From positions 1 to 11,812 of the forward strand of contig JBHJOF010000002.1 of assembly GCA_050330055.1 (NCBI GenBank): 11,812 bases of DNA. Reading direction: 5' to 3'. Made by a program: the position numbers and the translations under genes. The notes under the pieces were generated by a model. That model ran no database searches. It saw only the letters and a list, made by a program, of their open reading frames with translations, and was not told the origin of the DNA. This DNA comes from JBHJOF01 sp050330055. Lineage in GTDB: Bacteria > Pseudomonadota > Alphaproteobacteria > Kiloniellales > JAKSDN01. Position 1 is the first letter of the stretch. Each line of letters begins with the position of its first letter. Shown piece by piece: positions 1-8,619 of the stretch.

Positions 1-9
1 TTTGGTTGC

Positions 10-155
10 GTCACCCTCACCCTCCCAACACTTCGTGTTGGGCCCCTCCCTCTCCCCTCGAGGGAGAGGGAGTTTACAGTGCGCCTGTTTATTCCCCTCT
101 CCCTTGAGGGGAGAGGGAGGGGCCCAACACGAAGTGTTGGGAGGGTGAGGGCGAC
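10..155. repeat. Long near-perfect inverted repeat, 61-base arms
   Basis: Bases 10-70 pair with 95-155, with only two mismatches (13/152 and 60/105), around a 24-base centre (71-94). Each arm holds smaller palindromes: an 8-base-pair stem at 24-31/35-42 with a 3-base loop, and a 9-base-pair stem at 48-56/62-70 with a 5-base loop. The arms are strongly strand-skewed, with C/T-rich and G/A-rich blocks. This looks like a mobile or dispersed intergenic palindrome of the kind common in GC-rich proteobacterial genomes. That classification is from memory and inference. No transposase gene and no clear target-site duplication is visible. Confidence 0.85.
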
Positions 156-200
156 AAACAAGTGCGTGTCATACGCCGTCTCGAAACCAGAGACTCATGG

Positions 201-244
201 CCCATCCTTCGAGACGCGTTCTTCGAACGCTCCTCAGGATGAGG
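201..244. repeat. REP-like hairpin unit A
   Basis: This 44-base element folds into one interrupted hairpin. The outer stem pairs 201-202 with 243-244 and 203-208 with 236-241 (A242 bulged). The middle stem pairs 211-213 with 233-235. The tip pairs 216-221 with 225-230 around a 3-base loop. It shares ends and architecture with unit B at 273-314 but has a different tip sequence. Confidence 0.75.
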
Positions 245-272
245 TATGACGTTCTATATCAGCCGCCTACCA

Positions 273-314
273 CCTCATGCTGAGGAGCCGCCACGCGGCG
301 TCTCGAAGCATGGG
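273..314. repeat. REP-like hairpin unit B, inverted relative to unit A
   Basis: This 42-base element has the same plan as unit A: 273-274 pair with 313-314, 276-281 with 307-312 (T275 bulged), 282-284 with 302-304, and the tip 287-291 with 295-299 around a 3-base loop. Compared with unit A, the outer stem has one base pair flipped on both sides (G279/C309 here against C206/G238 in A, read in the same orientation). The tip stem is rewritten but still paired. Confidence 0.75.
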
Positions 315-426
315 AGCCCGGTCATGAGTATCGGGATTTGGTATCAGTGCGTAGCAGCAGGGTTGAGGAGGCCGCATTGGACAATCTTGAGTTCAACACG
401 GCGACTCTTCGTTCCAGCAAACAGCA

Positions 427-451
427 AACGGCCCTCCCCAGGACGGCCGTT
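427..451 (-). terminator. Possible rho-independent terminator after rpmG
   Basis: A 7-base-pair stem (427-433 with 445-451) with an 11-base loop lies 43 bases downstream of the rpmG stop. On the minus strand it is followed by a modest T-containing run (TTTGCTGTTTG, partly within the stem). A second, T-less hairpin (470-475 with 481-486, loop CTGAA) sits between it and the stop codon. The T tract is weak, so this is a candidate only. Confidence 0.4.
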
Positions 452-494
452 GGTCAATCCAGACCCTGCGGGCGGCTGAACCGCCCCAGGCGGA

Positions 495-662
495 TCACTT
501 CATTTTGCTTTCCTTGAAGAGCACGTGCTTGCGCGCCTTGGGATCGTACTTGCGCAGCTCGAGCTTCTCGGTCTTGGTGCGCGGGTTCTTCTTGGCCACG
601 TAGAAGTAGCCCGTATCAGCCGTGCTCACCATCTTGATCAGTTGCGTCGTCGGCTTGGCCAT
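495..662 (-). CDS. rpmG: 50S ribosomal protein L33
   Basis: The 55-residue basic protein starting MAKPTTQLIKMVSTADTGYF is a full-length bacterial L33, a small component of the large ribosomal subunit near the E site. Other recognisable parts are YVAKKNPRTKTEKLELRKYD and the end KHVLFKESKMK. It has no cysteine at all, so it is the zinc-independent form rather than the form with two CXXC pairs. An open frame extends 25 codons further upstream. I chose the ATG at 662 because an AGGA ribosome-binding site lies 7 bases upstream (670-673) and because L33 normally begins here. The gene is separated from the NUDIX gene by 104 bases carrying its own promoter-like sequence, so it is probably transcribed alone as well as by read-through. 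Confidence 0.96.
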   Translation of the reverse strand: MAKPTTQLIKMVSTADTGYFYVAKKNPRTKTEKLELRKYDPKARKHVLFKESKMK

Positions 663-685
663 TTTGTGTTCCTGTGGGCTGCGTT

Positions 686-698
686 CCCGCCTGGCGGG
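686..698 (-). promoter_or_regulatory. Small hairpin in the rpmG leader
   Basis: CCCGC (686-690) pairs with GCGGG (694-698) around a 3-base loop, between the predicted transcription start and the ribosome-binding site of rpmG. No T run follows, so it is not a convincing terminator for the upstream NUDIX gene. It may be a leader structure, but a 5-base-pair GC stem can easily occur by chance here. Confidence 0.2.
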
Positions 699-714
699 CC
701 CGGAAGTTGGCGGC

Positions 715-742
715 AAGATAGCCGTCGGCCGCGGCAAGTCAA
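715..742 (-). promoter_or_regulatory. Sigma-70-type promoter for rpmG
   Basis: On the minus strand TTGACT (737-742) is followed after 16 bases by TATCTT (715-720). The -35 box matches the consensus at 5 of 6 positions and the -10 box at 4 of 6. Transcription would start near 708, giving a leader of roughly 45 bases before the rpmG start at 662. The placement in the gap directly before rpmG supports it. Confidence 0.55.
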
Positions 743-766
743 GTCTCGGCCCGATCTCCGGCTGGC

Positions 767-1504
767 CTAGCGGGGATCGGCCCGATGGCGCGAGCGCTCC
801 CCGCTACCGACCCAGCGGAACAGGGCGACCTGTCTGGCCGGGCCCGAACCGTGACGGGCGTGGCGGGCGGCGGCGCGGTGCGCCAGGGCCTCGGCCAGCA
901 CCAGCTCGGTGACTTCCTCAGGCAGCGGCAGCCTCGGCACCTCGGCGACCGGGAACCAGCCCAGGTCGTCAAGCTCGCCGCTGCCGCCGAGGCGGCCCCC
1001 CAGGACAACGCGAGCAGCCGCCCCGTCGGCCAGGAAGAAGCGGCTGTGGAAGCGCCTGGGCGAATGCCGCGGGGTGATGGCGCGTGCCACCAGCCTGAGC
1101 GCGGCGAAGCCCGGCGCGAGGCCGGCCGCGGCGAAGGCGCGCCAGACCGGCTGGCTCGGTTGCAAGGCCGCTGTCCGGTCCAAGCGGGGCAGCGGCTCGC
1201 CGAGCAGCAGGCCGGTTTCCTCGAAGGTCTCGCGCAGGGCGGCGCGGGCGAAGCTGGCGAGCCGCCGCCGGGTTGCCTGGTCGGTGCCGGGTGGCGGCGC
1301 CGCAAGGGTCTCGGCGAAGCCGCTCGGCTGCCGGTCGGCGAGATCGAGCCGGCCGCCGGGAAAGACGAAAACGCTGGGCATGAAGCTGTGGCCCGCGTGG
1401 CGCCGGCCCATCAGCACCTCCGGGCCTCGCCGGCCGTCGCGGATCAGCACCAGCCCCGCGGCGTCGTGCGGCCGCACGCTCTGCCGCAGCTTACTGGGCG
1501 GCAC
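767..1504 (-). CDS. NUDIX hydrolase (NUDT7/NUDT19-like, split Nudix box)
   Basis: The predicted product is a 245-residue soluble protein. Residues 17-50 hold the first strands of the NUDIX fold (AAGLVLIRDG, then FVFPGGRLD), and residues 91-99 hold the catalytic core RETFEETGL, which binds the divalent metal. The usual Nudix box has glycine 14 residues before the RE pair. Here the GG at 50-51 is about 40 residues upstream, so the box is split by an insertion, as in the coenzyme A-type diphosphatases NUDT7/NUDT19. This suggests a nucleoside-diphosphate-linked substrate, but the actual substrate cannot be read from the sequence. FHSRFFLA (152-159) and the LGWFPVAEVP region complete the domain. 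The start is GTG at 1504, overlapping the last 14 bases of the protease gene, with only a poor ribosome-binding site, so translation is probably coupled. Confidence 0.85.
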   Translation of the reverse strand: MPPSKLRQSVRPHDAAGLVLIRDGRRGPEVLMGRRHAGHSFMPSVFVFPGGRLDLADRQPSGFAETLAAPPPGTDQATRRRLASFARAALRETFEETGLLLGEPLPRLDRTAALQPSQPVWRAFAAAGLAPGFAALRLVARAITPRHSPRRFHSRFFLADGAAARVVLGGRLGGSGELDDLGWFPVAEVPRLPLPEEVTELVLAEALAHRAAARHARHGSGPARQVALFRWVGSGERSRHRADPR

Positions 1505-3152
1505 TCCCGGCCTGGCCCATGGTGGAAAACTGTTCGGCGCCCGTGCTCGCCGTGTTGGGGACGCCGCGCAGCGCGATGGAGTAGAGCGCGGGATTGGTCA
1601 GCAGGTCGATGGCGATCTCCATATCGATCTCTTTCTCGCCCTCGCTGACCGGGCAGCGGTCTCTCAGCGCCTCCAGCGCCTTGTCGTCATCGGGCGCGAT
1701 GTCGCTGCGGCGCAGGACCTTGTCGAACGGCAGGGTGCCGGCGCGCAGCCGCGCCTCGACATCGGCGACACTGGTGACGTCCCGGCTGGTGCAGATGTCG
1801 GGCACCACGCCGCGGCGGTGCAGACCATAGCCGGTCGGCGCGTGAAAGCGAGCCCAGGTCAGGGTCAGCTCGCCCTCGTTGGGCAGGCGCAGCACGGTTT
1901 GCACCGTGCCCTTGCCGAAGGAATTGCTGCCAATCACCACCGCGCGACCGGAATCCTGCAGCGCCGCGGCGACGATCTCCGAGGCTGAGGCCGAGTTGCC
2001 GTTGACCAGCACCACGATCGGCCGGCCATTGGCCAGGTCATCGCTGTCGGCGTCGAAGTACTGATGGCTGTCCGGGTGGCGGCCGTGGGTTGAAACGATG
2101 CGACCGCTCTGCAGGAAGATGTCGGACACCACCACCGACTGGTCGAGCAGGCCGCCGGGATTGCTGCGCAAGTCGAGTATGTAGCCCTTCAGCCGCTCAC
2201 CCATCTCCTTCTCGGCCAGCTCGATCTTCTTGCGCAGGGTCCAGGCCGTGCTCTGGTTGAAGCCGGTGACGCGCATGTAGCCGATGTCGTTCTGCGCCTT
2301 GTACTCGACGGTCTGCGGCACGATGTGGGCGCGCACCACCTCGACATCGCGCGGCGCGGGCTCGCCGTTGCGGTTTACGGTCAGGGTCACCTTGCTGCGC
2401 AGCGGGCCGCGCAGGCGGCGCACCGCTTCGTGCTGCGACAGGCCGCGGGCAGGTTCCCCGTCGATCTGGACGATCACGTCCTCGTCTTTGATGCCGGCCT
2501 CTTCCGCCGGCGTGTTCTCCATCACCGACAGTACCTTGACGCCCTCGTCGACCAGGCTGATGCGTACGCCGATGCCGCCGAAGCCGTCACGGCTTGCGCG
2601 GTTCTCGCGCGCTTCCTCGCGGCCGGAGTAGCGCGAGAAGCTGTCGAGTTCGGCGGTCAGGCCGTCGAACACCGCCTCGTAGACCTCCTCGGCCGAGGCG
2701 GCGGCCAGGCGGCTGGAGTACTGCCGGCCGATCGATACCAGTTCGGCAGCGAGATCGCCCCAGGCGCTGGCGTCCTGCGGTCCCGGCGCGGCCAAGCCGG
2801 CCCGATCGGTGCCGTTGACGGCGAGGACGATGCGGTTGCTCTTGCGGCTGACCGAGACAGCCGGGTCGATCGTCGAGAGGTTCTCCAGCCCGGCCAGCGC
2901 CAAATCGGCGACGGAGACCTCGTCGATATAGATGTCGGATACGTCCTGGAAGCCGACGGCGAAGAGCCGGCCTGCCCGATCAGTGGCATAGCCCTGGGAG
3001 CTGCCGTCCGGCAGCGCGCAGGAGGCCAGCAGGAGGACGAAAACCAGGGGGGCCAAGGGGGAGGCAAACCGCCGCAGCGCCAGGGCATGAGGCCGGGAAA
3101 ACCTCTCAGTGCGGGAAAGACACCTCATCCGGCCGCGTAAGTTCACGGTCAT
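1491..3152 (-). CDS. S41-family C-terminal processing-type protease, lipoprotein
   Basis: With the start at 3152 the protein has 553 residues. A basic N-terminus leads into the hydrophobic run PLVFVLLLASC, a lipobox (LASC) with the acylated cysteine at 45, so it should be anchored in the envelope facing the periplasm. A PDZ domain (about 192-262, GGIGVRISLVDEGVKVL onward) is followed by the peptidase domain (about 287-454). The catalytic pair is visible: Ser389 in NSASASEI and Lys414 in SFGKGTVQ, 25 residues apart as in Prc/CtpA, with Gln418 also in place. Such enzymes cleave periplasmic proteins from their C-termini. Upstream in-frame codons reach 3305, but the ATG at 3152 has a strong AGAGGAG site 4 bases away and gives a normal signal peptide; 3128 is a second possibility. 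A 100-residue C-terminal part beyond the protease domain is not recognised. The gene has its own promoter-like region and overlaps the NUDIX gene. Confidence 0.92.
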   Translation of the reverse strand: MTVNLRGRMRCLSRTERFSRPHALALRRFASPLAPLVFVLLLASCALPDGSSQGYATDRAGRLFAVGFQDVSDIYIDEVSVADLALAGLENLSTIDPAVSVSRKSNRIVLAVNGTDRAGLAAPGPQDASAWGDLAAELVSIGRQYSSRLAAASAEEVYEAVFDGLTAELDSFSRYSGREEARENRASRDGFGGIGVRISLVDEGVKVLSVMENTPAEEAGIKDEDVIVQIDGEPARGLSQHEAVRRLRGPLRSKVTLTVNRNGEPAPRDVEVVRAHIVPQTVEYKAQNDIGYMRVTGFNQSTAWTLRKKIELAEKEMGERLKGYILDLRSNPGGLLDQSVVVSDIFLQSGRIVSTHGRHPDSHQYFDADSDDLANGRPIVVLVNGNSASASEIVAAALQDSGRAVVIGSNSFGKGTVQTVLRLPNEGELTLTWARFHAPTGYGLHRRGVVPDICTSRDVTSVADVEARLRAGTLPFDKVLRRSDIAPDDDKALEALRDRCPVSEGEKEIDMEIAIDLLTNPALYSIALRGVPNTASTGAEQFSTMGQAGSAAQ

Positions 3153-3260
3153 ACCGCTCCTCTGGCGTGTCACGGAAATCCGCCAAATGTCTAATTTGAT
3201 AGCAGAAACATCGGGCCCTGTCTCGCCGCACGGTGACCTACGGCGGGACGGAAGCCAAGT

Positions 3261-3290
3261 TTTATCCCAATAAGCGGCGCAAGCGGTCAA
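3261..3290 (-). promoter_or_regulatory. Possible sigma-70 promoter of the protease gene
   Basis: On the minus strand TTGACC (3285-3290) is followed after 18 bases by GATAAA (3261-3266). Transcription would start near 3254, leaving a leader of about 100 bases before the start codon at 3152. The -10 box is only a fair match (4 of 6). Its -35 box lies within a cluster of AAGCGG repeats, which would suit regulation. Confidence 0.4.
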
Positions 3291-3319
3291 GAAGCGGTTA
3301 AGCACTTCGCCGCTTAACC
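3272..3319. promoter_or_regulatory. Repeat cluster and dyad over the protease promoter
   Basis: Plus-strand AAGCGG occurs at 3272-3277, 3281-3286 and 3292-3297, and inverted at 3310-3315. Two of the copies belong to an 11-base tandem repeat, 3281-3291 and 3292-3302, differing at one base. An 8-base-pair dyad (3296-3303 with 3312-3319, 8-base loop) adjoins it. The cluster covers the -35 box of the protease promoter. It could be an operator. The dyad alone could instead be the end of the rnr transcript, since it lies 93 bases past the rnr stop, although only GCTTCTTG follows it. The two readings cannot be separated from sequence alone. Confidence 0.4.
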
Positions 3320-3411
3320 AACGACGGTCATCGCTGGACGCCCGTTTCTACCTGGGATTTGGCCGTTCCGGCCCCTTGGCGGCAGCCTGCGCCAGCGGCG
3401 GGTGCGCCGGC

Positions 3412-5775
3412 CTATCGCGGTCGCCGGCTGCGGTCCCCGCTCGATTGCCGGGTCGCCCGGCGCGCCGAGCGTCGAACGCCGGCGGAGCGCCGCGCGGCGG
3501 ATCGGCCCTGGCCCGCGAAGTCCCGCAAGGGATCCCAGCCGGCCGTGGGCTCCGGCCCGGTCGTTTCCTCGGATGCCGCCCGGTCCTTCGTCGTTTCCTC
3601 GGCCAGTTGCAGCACCAGGCCGCCGCTCGCCGGTTCGGCTTCTATCAGGCGGGCCCGGACGCTGTCGCCCAGGCGGTACTGCCGGCCCCAGCGCCGTCCG
3701 GTCAGACAGTGGCGGGCCTCGTCGTGCTGGTAGTAGTCGTCGGGCAGCAGGCTCATGGGCACCAGGCCGTCGGCGCCGCTGTCGTGCAGCGTGACGAAGA
3801 GGCCAAAACGGGTCACGCCGGTGATGCGGCCCTCGAAGACCGCGCCTATTCGATCACTCAGGTAGGCGGCGGCGAAGCGATCCATGGCGTCGCGTTCGGC
3901 TGCCTGCGCGCGCCGCTCGGTGGCCGAGATGTGCAGCCCGATCTCCTCGAAACGGGCGCCAGCTCCTTCCGGCAGGCCGCCTTCGCCGAGGCCCAGCCCG
4001 CTAATCAGTGCGCGATGTACCAGGAGGTCGGAATAGCGCCTGATCGGCGAGGTGAAGTGGGCATAGCGGCGCAACGCGAGGCCGTAGTGGCCGATGTTGC
4101 GTGGCGCATAGGCGGCCTGGCTCTGGGCGCGCAGCACCAGCTCGCTGACCATGGGCGCGTGCGGCTGGCCGGCCACCTTGTCGAGAATCTGGCCGAAGGC
4201 GCGCGGCTTGACCACCTGGCCGCGCGCCAGGCTGAGCCCGAAGGAGCGCAGCACCTCGCGCAGCGCCTCCAGCTTCTGCGGGTCGGGCGCGTCGTGCACC
4301 CGGTACATGCAGGGCTGGCGCCGCGCCTCCAGGGTCTCGGCGGCGGCCACGTTGGCGGTGATCATCAGCTCCTCGATCAGCCGGTGGCTGTCCAGGCGCC
4401 AGCGCGGCTCGATACCGGCCACGCTGCCGTCGGCGGCGAAGACGACGCGCCGCTCCGGCAGGTCGAGGTCGAGCGTGCCGCGCGCCTGGCGCGCCCGCAG
4501 TAGCGCGGCGAAGGCGCCGTAGAGCGGCGTGATGACGGTCTCCAGCAGGGGCTGCGTCACATCGTCGGGGCGGTCGTCGCGCGCCGCCTGCACTTGCTCG
4601 TATGTGAGCCGCGCCGCCGAGCGCATCAGGCCTCGCTCGAAGCGGTGGCGGAGCAGCTTGCCCTCGGCGTCGAGCCAGAGATGCACGGCGAGGCAAGGCC
4701 GCTCCTCGGCCGGCTTCAGCGAGCACCAGCCGTTCGACAACGCCTCGGGCAGCATCGGCACCACGCGGTCGGGGAAGTAGACCGAGTTGCCGCGGTCGAA
4801 GGCGGCGCGGTCGAGCGCGCTGCCGGGACGCACGTAGTGGGCAACGTCGGCGATCGCCACCACGGCATGCCAGCCGCCCGGGTTCCCGCCGTCGCCGTCC
4901 GGCTCGGCCCAGACAGCGTCGTCGAAGTCGCGCGCGTCGGCGCCGTCGATGGTGACCAGCGGCAGGTCGCGCAGGTCGGTTTTCGGGTGCGTCGCGGAGG
5001 CCATGGTGCTGGCGGCGTCGACCGGGCCGGCGGCCTCGGCCTCGGCCAGGGCGGCGCCGGTGAAGTCGGTCGGGAGGCCGTGCTCGTGGATCGCGATCAG
5101 GCTGAGCGCGCGAACCTCGCCCAGGTGGCCGAGGCGCTCGACCACCGTGACCTCGCGAAGGCCGAGGCGGGGATGGTGCGGCTTGACCTCGGCCAGCACC
5201 AGCTCACCCGGCTTCGCGCCGGCGGCATCCTCGGCCTCGAGCACGAAGTCGGTGCGCGCCCGCTTGTCGGTCGGGCGCAGGCGGCCGCCCTCGTCGCCGA
5301 TCTCGTAGATGCCCATGACCCGGCGCGGCGCGCCGCCCAGGACGCGGATCACGCGGCCTTCGTAGTGCCCAGAATCGAGCTGGCGCAGCCGCACCAGCGC
5401 GCGGTCGCCGCTTCCGAGCGCCGGCCGGCCGCGCCGCTCCGGCGCCATGTAGATGACCGGCGGCGGCAGGTCTTCGTGCTTCCAGATGGCGGGGCGGGCC
5501 AAGAGCTCGCCGTCGGCGTCGGTGCCGCTGATCTCGGCCACCACCACCTCGGGCAGGCGGCCCGGCGGCGCCACGCGGCGCTTGCCGTTGCGCTCCAGCT
5601 CGCCCTCTTCCTCGAGTTCCTTCAGCAGGGCGCGCAGCCTGGAGCGGCCCTCGCCGCGTATGTTGAAGGCGCGGGCGATCTCCTTGCGGTCGACCGGCTT
5701 ATCGGCATCGCGGATGAAGGCGAGGATGTCGGCCTTTCTGGGAAACGGTGGAGTGCTGCGGAGCCTGCGCGCCAC
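3412..5775 (-). CDS. rnr: Ribonuclease R (3'-5' exoribonuclease)
   Basis: The 787-residue product is a full-length RNase R, which degrades structured RNA from the 3' end in mRNA and rRNA turnover. Residues 12-70 form a winged-helix-like N-terminus (KADILAFIRD), and about 75-235 form the cold-shock-type RNA-binding part. The RNB catalytic domain runs about 265-600. It contains TIDGADARDFDDAV, with the metal-binding aspartates 277, 283, 285 and 286, and later HFTSPIRRYSDLLVHR (573-588). An S1 domain follows (644-728, GAVFEGRITGVTRFGLFV). The tail (about 755-787) is rich in Arg and Ser, as is usual for RNase R rather than RNase II. The start is GTG at 5775, 12 bases after the topA stop, with a weak ribosome-binding site, so the two are very likely co-transcribed and perhaps coupled. 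Confidence 0.97.
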   Translation of the reverse strand: MARRLRSTPPFPRKADILAFIRDADKPVDRKEIARAFNIRGEGRSRLRALLKELEEEGELERNGKRRVAPPGRLPEVVVAEISGTDADGELLARPAIWKHEDLPPPVIYMAPERRGRPALGSGDRALVRLRQLDSGHYEGRVIRVLGGAPRRVMGIYEIGDEGGRLRPTDKRARTDFVLEAEDAAGAKPGELVLAEVKPHHPRLGLREVTVVERLGHLGEVRALSLIAIHEHGLPTDFTGAALAEAEAAGPVDAASTMASATHPKTDLRDLPLVTIDGADARDFDDAVWAEPDGDGGNPGGWHAVVAIADVAHYVRPGSALDRAAFDRGNSVYFPDRVVPMLPEALSNGWCSLKPAEERPCLAVHLWLDAEGKLLRHRFERGLMRSAARLTYEQVQAARDDRPDDVTQPLLETVITPLYGAFAALLRARQARGTLDLDLPERRVVFAADGSVAGIEPRWRLDSHRLIEELMITANVAAAETLEARRQPCMYRVHDAPDPQKLEALREVLRSFGLSLARGQVVKPRAFGQILDKVAGQPHAPMVSELVLRAQSQAAYAPRNIGHYGLALRRYAHFTSPIRRYSDLLVHRALISGLGLGEGGLPEGAGARFEEIGLHISATERRAQAAERDAMDRFAAAYLSDRIGAVFEGRITGVTRFGLFVTLHDSGADGLVPMSLLPDDYYQHDEARHCLTGRRWGRQYRLGDSVRARLIEAEPASGGLVLQLAEETTKDRAASEETTGPEPTAGWDPLRDFAGQGRSAARRSAGVRRSARRATRQSSGDRSRRPR

Positions 5776-5787
5776 GGGGCCCGTCCG

Positions 5788-8556
<2,769 letters not shown>

Positions 8557-8559
8557 GTC

Positions 8560-8578
8560 AGAGCGAGGCGGCTCCTCT
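8560..8578 (-). promoter_or_regulatory. Leader hairpin covering the topA ribosome-binding site
   Basis: On the minus strand AGAGGAG (8572-8578) can pair with CTC-G-CTCT (8560-8567), giving 7 base pairs with one bulged G and a 4-base loop, ending 3 bases before the topA ATG. The purine-rich site is unusually far from the start (15 bases), and the fold would hide it. It could tune topA translation. The stem is short and may be fortuitous. Confidence 0.3.
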
Positions 8579-8619
8579 GCGGCGCGCTTGCGCCGGGCGT
8601 TGCGGCCGCCGCTAATAGA

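Larger units (their letters stand above)
193..329. repeat. Compound palindrome made of two facing repeat units
   Basis: Unit A (201-244) and unit B (273-314) are the same element in opposite orientations, separated by 28 bases. The flanks match too: ACTCATG at 193-199 reappears inverted at 323-329. The arrangement resembles a BIME or REPIN, meaning two REP-like palindromes facing each other. I recall elements with the ends CCCATCCTTCGAGACGC and CTCCTCAGGATGAGG as widespread between genes in Alphaproteobacteria; copy number in this genome is unknown. Confidence 0.75.
1..494. other. Non-coding intergenic region rich in repeats
   Basis: I see no credible gene in this stretch. The only sizeable open frame (246-479, plus strand) runs through a palindromic repeat and has no recognisable protein character. 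From left to right the region holds a 61-base-arm inverted repeat (10-155), a compound palindrome (193-329), about 95 bases of undistinguished sequence, and a terminator-like hairpin behind rpmG (427-451). Base composition is less extreme here than in the genes. What lies to the left is outside the window. Confidence 0.7.

Noticed and set aside
10..329. CRISPR-like array
   Set aside because: The repeats are inverted pairs of two different families, not direct repeats with regular unique spacers, and no cas gene is present.
246..479. 77-codon plus-strand frame left of rpmG
   Set aside because: It is translated through the palindromic unit B and the terminator-like hairpin, and resembles no protein.
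2325..3140. Plus-strand frame antisense to the protease gene
   Set aside because: No motif or ribosome-binding site; the opposite strand encodes a clear PDZ and S41 protein.
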